Origin: Candidatus Gastranaerophilales bacterium
Lineage (GTDB): Bacteria > Cyanobacteriota > Vampirovibrionia > Gastranaerophilales > Gastranaerophilaceae
Reading direction: 5' to 3'
Assembly: GCA_944323475.1 (NCBI GenBank)
Contig: CALUSQ010000011.1
Location: 1-55,404, forward strand
DNA: 55,404 nt
Of the stretch, positions 10,501 to 19,196 are shown piece by piece. Position 1 is the first letter of the stretch, and every line of letters begins with the position of its first letter. Position numbers and translations under genes: made by a program. Under the pieces are notes generated by a model. It did not search any database. It was not told where the DNA came from and was given only the letters and a program-made list of their open reading frames with translations.

Positions 10501-11014
10501 TATGCCAAATGACAAACCTGTCACAATATGTGGACTGTTAACACAAGTAAGACAAATCCCAACTAAAAAGGATCCTACAAAATTTCTTAAAGCAGGGATA
10601 ATTGAAGATTTGACAGGTAAAGTTGAGTTTGTCGCATTTTACAAAACTTTGATAAATTACAATTCATTTATAGAATCTGAAAAAAAAGTTATACTTTCTG
10701 GCAAAATTCAAAAAAGAGATGAAGAACAATTCAATATTATCGTTGATTCTGTTAAATCAGTTGAAAACAGCAACATTGTTACATTGAGCATAAATACAGA
10801 AATGCCTTTCGAGCAATTGGTCAGCTTAAAAGATGTTTTATCAAAATTTAAAGGGCAAGATCCATTAATCTTGAAACTTAAAGAAGAAAATAAAGATGTA
10901 AAAATCCTCAGTGATTCTCATTTTTGGGTAGAAGCTTCAAATGAATTGACCCATGCAATCAATACAAATTTTTCTGAAAAAGTAGACATTAACATAAAAT
11001 CTTTAGATAATTAA
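7571..11014 (+). CDS. dnaE: DNA polymerase III alpha subunit
   Basis: 1147 residues from ATG 7571. An upstream ATG at 7565 directly abuts the AGGGG ribosome binding site (7560-7564) and cannot use it, whereas 7571 has six-base spacing. The PHP domain begins QYVPLHLHTENSLLDGA. The polymerase core has PGRGSAAGSLVSYAL and the catalytic PDVDIDF at residues 398-404. The C-terminus has the OB-fold VTICGLLTQVRQIPTKK near 980. The FNRSHSAAYA finger/thumb motif is intact. This is the replicative polymerase. It is followed 21 bases later by an MscS gene. Confidence 0.97.
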   Translation: MQYVPLHLHTENSLLDGAIRIKELCKFAKENDMPAVAITDHGNMYGAIQMYEEAKSAGLKPLIGCEFYVYDGDITEKNPAKTHPYHLVLIAKDQTGYKNLVKLVSIAKCKGMYYKPRINHELIEKYHEGLICLSACVQGEVAQGFIQGNKEASYEAAKFYKNLFKDDYYIELQDHGLEKQKMSNPGLIELAKELNIKMVITNDSHYLKKEDADWHDTLLCIQTNSLKESNDRFRFPNNEFYVKTPEQLRDSFKWMEASMFEECIKNTVEVAEKCHLIIEMGKYHIPYFELPPNFTSESYLEYLTLEGIKKRYGALTPKLKERMDYELGVINKMGFAEYFLIVSDFIHFAKKNDIPVGPGRGSAAGSLVSYALEITDLDPIRHNLLFERFLNPERVSMPDVDIDFCVERRGEVIDYVTKKYGEDKVCQIVTFGTLAARNAMKAVARVYDIPFAQSNQWAQLIPQEPKIKIDDALKDGMELKKLYDTDPTVKKLVDMAKAIEGLKNNTGMHAAGVIISKMPLEDIVPVEPSKEGLIVTEYTMIEDEHIGLLKMDFLGLRNLTIIHSALKMIEARTGVKVDINNIPLDDAATFDLLQRGDTDGVFQLESAGMKKLVKDLKPSVFEDLGALVALFRPGPLNSGMVDDFVQRKHGRQKIEYAHPDLEPILKDTYGTIVYQEQIMQIFQTLADYSLGQADNVRRMMGKKQLEKMAEQKGLFVEHSANHGMTKQQAEALFEQIEKFAAYCFNRSHSAAYAFVAYQTAYLKAHYPVEYMSALLSSVSGDQEKTQLYISECQKMGIKVLAPDINKSNAKFTPDGNNIRFGLASIKNVGEGVIELIEKERKTKDGEFKSLYDFCTRIDTKALNTRTLESLIKSGAFANIEKSRKQLIENLEPLIASAKRQNEAKMLGQGSLFAGMTTSTGVELDSYTLTGSDEEFDDKQIQAFEKEYLGFYVTSHPLSSIVDKLPFITTHSIAELKDMPNDKPVTICGLLTQVRQIPTKKDPTKFLKAGIIEDLTGKVEFVAFYKTLINYNSFIESEKKVILSGKIQKRDEEQFNIIVDSVKSVENSNIVTLSINTEMPFEQLVSLKDVLSKFKGQDPLILKLKEENKDVKILSDSHFWVEASNELTHAINTNFSEKVDINIKSLDN

Positions 11015-11035
11015 AAAAAGAATTAGGAGTTTTAT

Positions 11036-11905
11036 ATGTTTGAATTCATTGAAAATCATCACAATTTGATATTCAATACATTGCCAACATTTTTTCATAA
11101 TAAATGGGTAATTATGACTATTAATATTGTTTTCTTTTTTACATTTGTGAAATTAGCAAATTTCTTTATTGATAAATTTGCAAATAAAATGATTACCTAC
11201 AAAGATGATTTTGAGTATAAAAAACAGCTTATTACTTTAAAATCCATAATAAAATCAATAGTTGATACAATAATTATAATACTTGCAGTCATGTTTATTT
11301 TAAACGGACTTGGCGTAGATATTCGACCAATACTAACCGCTGCAGGGGTTTTGGGTGTTGCAGTAGGCTTTGGTGCAAAAAGATTTTTTGAAGATATTAT
11401 TACAGGTTTGTCATTGATTCTTGAAGGACAAATCCGTGTAGGTGATTATATTGAAGTATCAGGCCATGAAGGTGTTGTCGAAAAAATTGACATAAAGCTT
11501 ATCAAGCTTCGTGATATGCATGGCAGAGTTCACTATATCCGTAATGGGATGGTAGATACAGTGGTAAACTATACCCGAGAATTTTCATACTATGTTTTTG
11601 ATTTAGGTGTAGCATACAATGAAAATATAGACAAAGTTATCAATGCTTTGACAGAAGTTGATAAAGATTTTAGAGAAAATTCTTCACTAAAACAATTTGT
11701 AATTGAACCAATGGAAATTTTTGGCTTAGACAAGTTTGATGATTCTGCAATAATTATAAAAGCAAGAGTAAAGACACTCCCAATGAAACAATGGGTTATA
11801 GGAAGAGAATACAACAAAAGAATTAAAGAAAAATTTGATGCATTGAATATAGAAATTCCATTCCCACAAAGAACTTTGCATATCAATCAGAATAATGAAA
11901 ACTAA
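11036..11905 (+). CDS. Small-conductance mechanosensitive channel (MscS family)
   Basis: 289 residues. An N-terminal membrane region has segments at about 25-47 and 78-100, then the pore helix and hinge signature ILTAAGVLGVAVGFGAKRFFEDIITGL near residues 100-125. The beta domain GQIRVGDYIEVSGHEGVVEKI and RDMHGRVHYIRNG follow. It opens under membrane tension to release solutes during osmotic downshock. AGGAG lies six bases before the ATG. The close spacing to dnaE suggests read-through, but no functional link is known. Confidence 0.93.
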   Translation: MFEFIENHHNLIFNTLPTFFHNKWVIMTINIVFFFTFVKLANFFIDKFANKMITYKDDFEYKKQLITLKSIIKSIVDTIIIILAVMFILNGLGVDIRPILTAAGVLGVAVGFGAKRFFEDIITGLSLILEGQIRVGDYIEVSGHEGVVEKIDIKLIKLRDMHGRVHYIRNGMVDTVVNYTREFSYYVFDLGVAYNENIDKVINALTEVDKDFRENSSLKQFVIEPMEIFGLDKFDDSAIIIKARVKTLPMKQWVIGREYNKRIKEKFDALNIEIPFPQRTLHINQNNEN

Positions 11906-11981
11906 TTTGTCCTATAAAATTTAGCCTAAAAGACTTTTGTGATATTATTAATATAAAGATACAATAAAAGGTAATAACTAA

Positions 11982-12374
11982 TTGAAAGATATAAATTCTT
12001 ATAAACTCGCAAGTGTAATAGCAAGAATACTAGATGACAAACTTGCAAAAGATATTACAATTCTGAATATAAGCAATGTTTCTGTCTTGGCTGATTATTT
12101 TGTAATCTGTTCAGCAGATACAAATACACAGGTTAGAGCATTAACAGGATATGTAAGAGATAGAATCAAACATCTTTTTGAACGTATACCATCAGGAGAA
12201 GAAAACGATCTGAAAAACAGATGGAACCTTCTTGATTATGGAGATGTTATTGTACATGTACTTCATAGAGAAGAACGCGAGACATATGCTATAGAAAAAT
12301 TTTGGTCACATGCACATAAAATTGAACGCAACGATTGGGAAGAAGAATCAAAAGAATATTCAGAATATGAATAA
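11982..12374 (+). CDS. rsfS: Ribosomal silencing factor RsfS (Iojap family)
   Basis: 130 residues, the usual size. It carries the family pattern DITILNISNVSVLADYFVICSADTNTQVRALT and then GDVIVHVLHREERETYAIEKFW. RsfS binds ribosomal protein uL14 and blocks subunit joining in starvation. The only plausible start is TTG at 11982, with AAAAGG about ten bases upstream. Its stop lies two bases from the stop of the convergent M16 peptidase gene, and the palindrome ATAAGCTTAT spans both stop codons. Confidence 0.92.
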   Translation: MKDINSYKLASVIARILDDKLAKDITILNISNVSVLADYFVICSADTNTQVRALTGYVRDRIKHLFERIPSGEENDLKNRWNLLDYGDVIVHVLHREERETYAIEKFWSHAHKIERNDWEEESKEYSEYE

Positions 12375-12376
12375 GC

Positions 12377-15313
12377 TTATACAGTTTGCGTTAAACCACA
12401 ATTTTTAATTGTATCATCGCTTGCTAAAATTGAAATTACTGAAGCATCCTTAAAGATATATTTTGCTGCATTTTGAATATCTTGAGGTGTCACTTCATCA
12501 AGTAGTTTCATATTTTCATTTATCGATAACAGCCCCAGCATAGAATCTTTTGCATTTGAAATAGATACTGTTTGAGATTCTGATGTTTCAAGAGAATTTA
12601 GGAGTTTAGTTTTGATTCTCAATTTTGCAGCTTCCAGCTCTTCCAAAGAAACTGGTTCATTTTTAAGTTTTTCAATATGATATCTAAAACCATCCAATGA
12701 TTTTTTGACATTGTCAAATTGCTGTACACCAGCTATTTTGTCATCAGTAGTAGTTTTAATACCAAGAGAAATAACTCCGCTATTGCCCACAAAATCCAAA
12801 TCAGACTCTACTCTGTAAGCAAGTTTTTGTTTTTCTCTTAAATCATTAAATAATCTTGAAGAAGAACCATCACCAAGAATTGTATTTAAAACTCTAAATA
12901 CAACATGATCTTTAGGGTTATAATTGGTTTGAAACTTAAATGACTGAACAATATCAGCTTGATTGCGAGGTTCTGTTTTTAAAATTATTTCATCTTTATT
13001 TACAGGTGCATAACTTTTAAAAATCTCTCTGTTAAAAGGTTTAAAAGAACCCAATCCTAAAGACATTTTTTCAATAATTGTTTGTTCAATATATGGATTT
13101 TTTTCAAACGGAGCAGTAAAAGCAGCTTTTGCCATTGCATTATTTTTTAAATAACTAAAAAATCCTTCTATATCAGCTAAAGAAATTTTATCAATAGCTT
13201 CTAAAACCTCTTCTCTTGTTTTGAACATAGGCAAGTTAGGGAAAAGCAACCTCATCGAATCATCAAAAGCATTTTCATTAGTATTTGAAACAGCTTCTTT
13301 TACAAGCTTTTTTGCATAGTCCAAACTTTTGTCAGTCAATCTTGGTTCATTAAAAACTTCTTTTATAGAGTCAAGAACCTTGGGCAAGTCTTGACTCAAA
13401 GCTTCTACACTCACACTCATTGATTGAAAATCAGCATCAAATTTCAAATCTATACCTGATTTGTGAATGTAATCATAAAACTCATTGTAATTTTTATTTT
13501 TTGAACCTTCATTCAACATAACCGCAAATACTGCAGGCAAAGCAGGATTTACATCTGCAGGAGCTTTTGTCTGAAATACAATTTGTGCAGTTGAAATATC
13601 AGACTTGTTTGGATTTAAAGCTATTTCCATATTGTTTGCAAGTCGATATTCTTTAATTTTTGACAAATCAAAAAATTTGTCTTCAATTTTACCTTTAAAA
13701 GCAATTTTTGATTTAAAAGAAGGCTTTGAAGATTTCTGATTTTTTTCTGTATTTGTTTTTTCATAATTTGAAAGAATCTGTTTATCATCAAGTATTTGAG
13801 GATGAACAACAGAAAGAGAGGCTTTGTTCAAATCCATATACTTCTTAGCAAAATTTGAGACATCTTCCGAAGTAATTGAATCTAAAATAGAAAGATAATT
13901 TTCTATATACGCCAAATCATCATCTAATAATGCATTGCCTATCAAATTGTTTAATAAATGAGAATTTTCGGAAATTTTTGAAAAAGTCATTTTCAAAATT
14001 TTCTTTGCTGTATTTAGTTCATCTTGAGAAAGCGGTTGATAAGCAAGTTTGTTAATTTCAGTATAAATATCTTTTATAACATCTTCTGATTTTTCAGGTG
14101 TGGATTGAGAAACAATCATAATAGCTTTCGGATCAGATGGTCTGTTTCCTACTCTTTCAATATTCATCATAGCTGCTGATTGAATTTTATTGAGTTCTTT
14201 GCTTATTCTTGCATTTTTGTATCCTAAAAGAGCAGTCATCAAAACTTCCATCACAATATTCTCTTTTGTAGAATTATTTGATGGTCCGGAAAAACCCAAT
14301 GCCATTGTAGTAGAATGAGCTTTTGGCATTTTTACATCAACTCTTACAGGTTGTGTAATACTGTTAAAATTTTGATATTTTCTTTTGCTGACATCTGCAG
14401 TAGAAAATTTATTAAAATACTTTGCAACAGTATCTATAGCTTCTTGTACAGGTACTTCACCTGTAATTACAGTTGAACAATTATCCGGAGTATACCACAG
14501 ATTGTAGTAGCTCAATGTTTTTTCACTGTCTAAATTATTAATATTACTTATTGTGCCGGCTACAAGATCAGGAGAAGTTGATTCAATTTGAAAAAGATTT
14601 CTAATACAGTTATTTAATGCCATGTTTTCAGGTTGATCACCAACCATACTTATTTCAGAAGTAACAGGCCCCTTTTCTTTTATCACCATATCTTGAGAAT
14701 GTTCAGGATATTGAAGCTGCTGAGATTGAATAAAAGCAGATTTATCAAATATATTGTCCCCGAGCAGTTGTGAGCTTATAAAATAATCTGTTTGAGAAAA
14801 GCCTGTTGAGGCATTTGTCATGGCTCCCATTGAATTCACTATTTTGAAAAAATCACCTGCATCAAGTGTTTTTCCTTGAGGAGACTTCGAACCGTTAAAA
14901 GCCATATGTTCATTAAAATGACTTATACCTCTTTGTGAATCAGGTTCATTCATTGAGCCTACATTGTAATAAGTTTGAAGTACTGTAGGTCCTTTCTTTT
15001 CTAGAATTGCGACTTTTTGTCCGTTTGCAAGTTTAAAAAGTTTTACACTGTTTGAAAAAGGAAGTTTAACTTCTTTTATAAATGTGTAAGAAACAGGAGC
15101 CTGTGCAAGGATTTGCGCTTTTAATGCATCAACTACCGGTGTTTGAGAAGTGTTATCAACAGTATTTGAAGCAGCGCTTGAGATCTCACCATCAACTGTT
15201 CGAGGTTCAATCTGTGTCGGCACCGTCGGATTGATAGTATTTGACACATTATTGCGCTTTACCTGCACAGGTGTCTGTATATTATTTTTTAGGTTATAAC
15301 CATTCAGCTTCAT
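12377..15313 (-). CDS. M16-family zinc metallopeptidase (insulinase-like, two M16 repeats)
   Basis: 978 residues. The N-terminal 75 residues are low-complexity, Asn/Thr/Pro-rich and not typical of the family. The first M16 domain has the inverted zinc motif HFNEH (His132, Glu135, His136), a three-residue form of HxxEH, and GPVTSEISM downstream with a candidate third zinc ligand. A second, catalytically silent M16 half starts near residue 560 (KEYRLANNMEIALN) and contains VFRVLNTILGDGSSSRLFNDLREKQKLAYRVES. No signal peptide, so the location is unclear. An IAFKGKI motif joins the halves. The start lacks a strong ribosome binding site. Confidence 0.88.
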   Translation of the reverse strand: MKLNGYNLKNNIQTPVQVKRNNVSNTINPTVPTQIEPRTVDGEISSAASNTVDNTSQTPVVDALKAQILAQAPVSYTFIKEVKLPFSNSVKLFKLANGQKVAILEKKGPTVLQTYYNVGSMNEPDSQRGISHFNEHMAFNGSKSPQGKTLDAGDFFKIVNSMGAMTNASTGFSQTDYFISSQLLGDNIFDKSAFIQSQQLQYPEHSQDMVIKEKGPVTSEISMVGDQPENMALNNCIRNLFQIESTSPDLVAGTISNINNLDSEKTLSYYNLWYTPDNCSTVITGEVPVQEAIDTVAKYFNKFSTADVSKRKYQNFNSITQPVRVDVKMPKAHSTTMALGFSGPSNNSTKENIVMEVLMTALLGYKNARISKELNKIQSAAMMNIERVGNRPSDPKAIMIVSQSTPEKSEDVIKDIYTEINKLAYQPLSQDELNTAKKILKMTFSKISENSHLLNNLIGNALLDDDLAYIENYLSILDSITSEDVSNFAKKYMDLNKASLSVVHPQILDDKQILSNYEKTNTEKNQKSSKPSFKSKIAFKGKIEDKFFDLSKIKEYRLANNMEIALNPNKSDISTAQIVFQTKAPADVNPALPAVFAVMLNEGSKNKNYNEFYDYIHKSGIDLKFDADFQSMSVSVEALSQDLPKVLDSIKEVFNEPRLTDKSLDYAKKLVKEAVSNTNENAFDDSMRLLFPNLPMFKTREEVLEAIDKISLADIEGFFSYLKNNAMAKAAFTAPFEKNPYIEQTIIEKMSLGLGSFKPFNREIFKSYAPVNKDEIILKTEPRNQADIVQSFKFQTNYNPKDHVVFRVLNTILGDGSSSRLFNDLREKQKLAYRVESDLDFVGNSGVISLGIKTTTDDKIAGVQQFDNVKKSLDGFRYHIEKLKNEPVSLEELEAAKLRIKTKLLNSLETSESQTVSISNAKDSMLGLLSINENMKLLDEVTPQDIQNAAKYIFKDASVISILASDDTIKNCGLTQTV

Positions 15314-15433
15314 ACAAACTTTTTATCGCTTTCTGATTTTTTAATGTCGATAAATATAAAAAATTTACAAAGTGACAGCTTGATTTTATAAATCTTAACA
15401 AAAACATTTTTGCTTTTGTATACACTCTAAAAA

Positions 15434-15649
15434 TTATTCATAATCCCACATATAAATCTGTCCGCAATATCTGCAAACAGCATGTTGGTTCATAAAATTC
15501 AAATCAGGAATAAATGTATATCCATCAACTGTTATTACAATATCCTTTTTGTCATTATATTCCCACTTAAAATTCTTTGCCCCTTTATAGTCAGGCGCAA
15601 ACATCAATTCAAACTTATCCTGAGATTTGCAATTTTTACAAACAAACAT
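15434..15649 (-). CDS. Small CxxC...CxxC zinc-ribbon-like protein
   Basis: 71 residues with two cysteine pairs, CKNC at 4-7 and CRYC at 59-62, separated by a beta-rich stretch (IVITVDGYTFIPDL). This arrangement suggests a structural zinc site, but no family is recognised. Its ATG overlaps the stop of the upstream membrane protein by one base (TGATG), so translation is probably coupled and the two genes likely form an operon. Confidence 0.7.
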   Translation of the reverse strand: MFVCKNCKSQDKFELMFAPDYKGAKNFKWEYNDKKDIVITVDGYTFIPDLNFMNQHAVCRYCGQIYMWDYE

Positions 15650-16638
15650 CAGTTTTCGTCGTCCTCATCCCTGTTTCTTCTTTTTGATTGTTTCATTGCT
15701 CTTTGAGACAACTTTTCTGCCGCAATCTTACCTGCATAGTTTCGTTTATTAATCTCTTTATACAAATTTGTACAACAAATGCTTCTCAAAGGAAGTGTAA
15801 AGCCTGTCACAGCAAAAGATACAAAAGCCATTACAACACTTTTTGAAATTTCATAGCTTTTAAGTGTATATGGTATGTGTGAGGCTTCCAAAATAGAATT
15901 AAAATCTGCTAAAGGCAGCATTTTTACATACTGTTCTACAGGATATGAGAAAAAGCCCTCGAGATTTCCTGTTTCAAACCCCCAGCATATCAACCCCGGA
16001 ACTAACCAATAAGTAACAATTCCCAAAATTATTAAAAGAACTGCCGTTCTCCAAAAATTAAATTTTACAAGATTTACAGCTGTTTTTATTGCCTCAAAAG
16101 CACTTTTGTCTTCTTCTAGTGCAAATACCTGAAAACCTAGTGCCAAATAAACAAATACAACTGCCAAAAGTCCCCACAACAAAGGGAATGAAAGTATCAA
16201 ATATATTACTGAGATAAAAAGTAAAAACAAAATATAAGAACCGCTTCTTCTTTTTATCAATTCTGCATGTATACCTGTATCATCAAGCTTGCCACCTTCT
16301 AGCAGTGTACTGGACATGGAATTTAAAGAAGCCAAAGCTACAATATAATCCCAAAAAGCTTTACAAAAAATAAAAAATCCAGGCAATGTTAATAATGCAA
16401 GTATCAAAAATACCAAAGGTATGTTATCAAAAACAGGACTTTTGGTAGTCAATGTAGAAACATGCAAAGTAAAAACATAAGAAGCAGTAAAAATCAATGA
16501 TAATCCAATAATCTGACCAAAGATAGGAAACGCCATATATTTAAAAAACGTTTCAAAATTTAGAAAATATAATTTAACACCGTTAAAAAATATTTTCATA
16601 TCATCCAAAAACAAATTTTTTGAATCCTTTTTTACCAA
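15649..16638 (-). CDS. Multi-pass membrane protein of unknown function
   Basis: 329 residues with about six hydrophobic segments (around 40-60, 72-108, 140-172, 198-220, 270-290) and a charged C-terminal tail SQRAMKQSKRRNRDEDDEN. The segment EEDKSAFEAIKTAVNLVKFNFWRTAVLLIILG resembles membrane domains of DUF975 or glycerophosphodiester-phosphodiesterase type, but similarity cannot be confirmed. The likely start is TTG at 16638, because AAGGAAG lies upstream at good spacing and the next Met has no ribosome binding site. It is translationally coupled to the downstream zinc-ribbon gene. Confidence 0.7.
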   Translation of the reverse strand: MVKKDSKNLFLDDMKIFFNGVKLYFLNFETFFKYMAFPIFGQIIGLSLIFTASYVFTLHVSTLTTKSPVFDNIPLVFLILALLTLPGFFIFCKAFWDYIVALASLNSMSSTLLEGGKLDDTGIHAELIKRRSGSYILFLLFISVIYLILSFPLLWGLLAVVFVYLALGFQVFALEEDKSAFEAIKTAVNLVKFNFWRTAVLLIILGIVTYWLVPGLICWGFETGNLEGFFSYPVEQYVKMLPLADFNSILEASHIPYTLKSYEISKSVVMAFVSFAVTGFTLPLRSICCTNLYKEINKRNYAGKIAAEKLSQRAMKQSKRRNRDEDDEN

Positions 16639-16684
16639 AAAAACTTCCTTACCTTATTAAATGATTTATCAAGTATGTTTATAT

Positions 16685-16690
16685 TAACAT
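16685..16690 (+). promoter_or_regulatory. -10-like TAACAT six bases before the PHP gene start
   Basis: TAACAT lies exactly six bases before the ATG at 16697, and no Shine-Dalgarno is present. It is a weaker match to TATAAT than the other members of this class (4 of 6 positions). Confidence 0.25.
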
Positions 16691-16696
16691 GTAATT

Positions 16697-17350
16697 ATGA
16701 ACGCACAAAATAAAAATATAAAACAGATTTTAAGTGAATTAAAAGAAGACGATTTTAAAGGTCGAGTAGATTTGCACATGCATTCAACGTTTTCTGACGG
16801 AAAGCTTAGCCCTCAAGAACTTATTAAAGATGCAGAAAAAAAAGGTTACCGACTTATTGCAATTGCTGACCACAATACAGTAGAAGCATACAAACAAACA
16901 GACATATTGCAAAATCCTATTGTTATACCCGCAATTGAATTTGATTGTTGGTACAAAGGCGTTCTTGTTCATATTCTTGGATATGGTGTAGATATATTCA
17001 ATAGTGAACTTTTAAAATATTGTGCAAAAAACAAAAAAGAAACCAAAGCAGATATTGTTAGACTTTTCAACCGCAGACACCCTAAAGATGTAATTAAAGC
17101 GATACATTCGGCAGGTGGCGCTGCTGTTTTGGCACATCCTGCATGCTATTGGGCTTTCAGTCTTGACCATTTTGTAAAATCATTAAAAGATTTAGGCTTA
17201 GACGGAATTGAAACATATTACCCATACAGAAGACATCGCGGAATTATCAAATTTCACAAAGCAGAAACCGTTAAAAAAATCGGTTTAAAATACAATCTGA
17301 TACTAACAGGCGGTTCTGATTCGCATGGAGAAATAGAAAATATTTTATAG
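16697..17350 (+). CDS. PHP-domain metal-dependent phosphoesterase (TrpH/RNase AM-like)
   Basis: 217 residues. Metal-site motifs of the PHP fold are visible in order: DLHMHSTFSDG near residues 25-35, IAIADHNT near 56-63, PAIEFD near 80-85, AVLAHPACY near 140-148 and GGSDSHG near 209-215. Related proteins hydrolyse 3',5'-nucleoside bisphosphates or trim RNA 5' ends; which applies here is unknown. At 217 residues it is shorter than the usual 270-290, ending right after the last metal motif. Its 3' end overlaps the convergent nucleoside transporter by six bases. Confidence 0.85.
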   Translation: MNAQNKNIKQILSELKEDDFKGRVDLHMHSTFSDGKLSPQELIKDAEKKGYRLIAIADHNTVEAYKQTDILQNPIVIPAIEFDCWYKGVLVHILGYGVDIFNSELLKYCAKNKKETKADIVRLFNRRHPKDVIKAIHSAGGAAVLAHPACYWAFSLDHFVKSLKDLGLDGIETYYPYRRHRGIIKFHKAETVKKIGLKYNLILTGGSDSHGEIENIL

Positions 17351-18625
17351 CAAAATTCCTGCAATGCAAGCTGAAAGATAAGAAGCTAAAGTACCGCAAA
17401 TCAAAGCCCTAACACCGAGTTTTGCAAGATCTTTTCTTCTGTTTGGAGCAAGCTCACCAATACCGCCAATTTGAATTGCAATAGAACCTAAATTTGCAAA
17501 CCCACACAATGCAAATGTAGCAATAATTATACTCTTTTGACTAAGTAAAGGTTTTAATGATGTCAAATCCAAATAAGCAATAAACTCATTAAAAACAAGC
17601 TTTGTACCCATTAAAGCACCAACATCCATTGCTTCTTTAAAAGGAACACCCATTGCAAGAGCAAATAATGAAAAGATACTTCCCAAAATTTCTTTTAAAG
17701 AAAGATGTGTCAAATCAATATGGATAAAAGACAAATTCATATGCAAAACATTTGCCATAAACAGCCCTAAATGTCCCAAAATCCAATCAACCATAGAAAT
17801 CAAAGCTGTCAATGCAATAAGCATAGCTATTACATTTATAGACACTTTCATACCGTCTGAAGCACCGTGCGCTATAGAATCTATTAAGTTAACATGCGTT
17901 TTTTTGATTTCAACTTTGACTTCATTTTTTGTTTGAGACTCTTCAGTTTCAGGATAAACTATTTTTGAAATAACAAGAGCGCCAGGTGCCGCCATTATAG
18001 AAGCAGCTAACAAATATTCTGCAGGTATACCCATACCGACATACATAGCCATTACACCACCTGCAATACAAGCCATTGAACCAGTCATAGATGCCAAAAG
18101 TTCAGACATAGTCATTGTTGCCAAATATGGTTTAATCATAATTTGAGCTTCTACCTGACCAACAAAAGCAGATGCAATGTTAGACAATGATTCTGCACCT
18201 GAAACATTCATCAACTTGTACATTATCTTTGCACAAAATTCAACAACCCTTTGCATTATGCCATAGTAATAAAGAATATTTACAAGTATAAGTATAAAAA
18301 TGATTGTCGGTACCAACTTCAAAGCAAAAATAAAACCGGTACCAGCTCCAAAAAGTTCTTCCATTCTTGTCGGGCTGTTTGTTAGCACACCAAATACAAA
18401 ATTTCCACCTTCATTTGAAAAATCAAGAATTTTTTGAATAAAAAGTCCTATAGCATGAAAAATCTTTTGTCCCAAAGGCACTTTTAAAACAAAAACAGCA
18501 AGCAAAACCTGTAATATAAATCCTGGAACAATAGTCTTGAGGCATATCGCTTTTCTGTTGTTTGAAATAGCATAAGCAATGCCAAGAATCAACGCTATTC
18601 CTATTATTCCGACAAATCTATCCAT
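17345..18625 (-). CDS. Concentrative nucleoside transporter (NupC/CNT family)
   Basis: 426 residues, family length, largely hydrophobic. CNT features include the N-terminal three-helix segment, then FVFGVLTNSP, SNIASAFVGQVEAQIMIKPYL near residues 148-168, MTGSMACIAGGVMAMYVGMG near 180-200, GVPFKEAMDVGALMGTKLVFNEFIAYLDL near 325-353 and CGFANLGSIAIQIGGIGELAPNRR near 380-403. It imports nucleosides with Na+ or H+. AAGGAAAG lies upstream of the ATG. It is monocistronic here, fitting a scavenging lifestyle. Confidence 0.93.
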   Translation of the reverse strand: MDRFVGIIGIALILGIAYAISNNRKAICLKTIVPGFILQVLLAVFVLKVPLGQKIFHAIGLFIQKILDFSNEGGNFVFGVLTNSPTRMEELFGAGTGFIFALKLVPTIIFILILVNILYYYGIMQRVVEFCAKIMYKLMNVSGAESLSNIASAFVGQVEAQIMIKPYLATMTMSELLASMTGSMACIAGGVMAMYVGMGIPAEYLLAASIMAAPGALVISKIVYPETEESQTKNEVKVEIKKTHVNLIDSIAHGASDGMKVSINVIAMLIALTALISMVDWILGHLGLFMANVLHMNLSFIHIDLTHLSLKEILGSIFSLFALAMGVPFKEAMDVGALMGTKLVFNEFIAYLDLTSLKPLLSQKSIIIATFALCGFANLGSIAIQIGGIGELAPNRRKDLAKLGVRALICGTLASYLSACIAGILL

Positions 18626-18799
18626 GTTCTTTCCTTCAAATAAGATATTGCTTTAAAATTATTTTACTTAAACAACAAATAAATTACTAAACATTTTTTA
18701 TATATTTTTGATATTTGTAACAAAGTTAACAATAATCTCAAGAATTATGCAAAAATAGAACTTGTCTTGTTTTATATAGGACAGTGAAGTTAAAGGTAA

Positions 18800-19183
18800 A
18801 TGCAAAATATGACTGCACCAATAAGTCAAAATAGTGTAAATACACAACAAATGCCAATTGCTGCATCAAATCTAGGCGGTTCAAGAAAATTTGAACCAGG
18901 CAGTTTTGTTGTAAATCCGCCACAAAATGTTTACAAATACTCTGTATATGATGAATTGGATTTGGGAAAAGATCGTTTTAAAGAAATTCTCAATGAAATA
19001 CAATCAAAAAAACCATCTAAAGAACTTCAAAAAAGCAAAAGAAAAACCGTTTTAAAAAAAATCTTAAATCTGGCCATTTTGGCAGGAATATTTATCATAG
19101 GTTATAAATACAGAACAAATATTAAAACAGCAGCAGAAAATATTTACAACCGTGTAAAAAATTTGTTTATAAAAAAATCTTAA
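18800..19183 (+). CDS. Small unknown protein with C-terminal membrane helix
   Basis: 127 residues. The first 55 residues are polar, rich in Asn, Gln, Pro and Ser; a charged helical segment follows (residues 50-85), and one hydrophobic helix (about 87-103, ILNLAILAGIFIIGY) is followed by a basic tail. No signal peptide, so it is probably anchored by the C-terminal helix with its N-terminal part in the cytoplasm. I do not recognise the family. The layout matches the proteins at 30871-31308 and 46721-46975. AAAGG precedes the ATG at short spacing; Met4 (18809) is an alternative start. Confidence 0.6.
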   Translation: MQNMTAPISQNSVNTQQMPIAASNLGGSRKFEPGSFVVNPPQNVYKYSVYDELDLGKDRFKEILNEIQSKKPSKELQKSKRKTVLKKILNLAILAGIFIIGYKYRTNIKTAAENIYNRVKNLFIKKS

Positions 19184-19184
19184 A

Positions 19185-19190
19185 TATAAT
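19185..19190 (+). promoter_or_regulatory. Consensus -10 TATAAT six bases before ATG 19197 (leaderless candidate)
   Basis: A perfect TATAAT begins two bases after the stop of the previous gene and ends six bases before the ATG at 19197. No Shine-Dalgarno is present in that gap (AAGTCT). Transcription from this box would start at or within a base or two of the start codon. Confidence 0.5.
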
Positions 19191-19196
19191 AAGTCT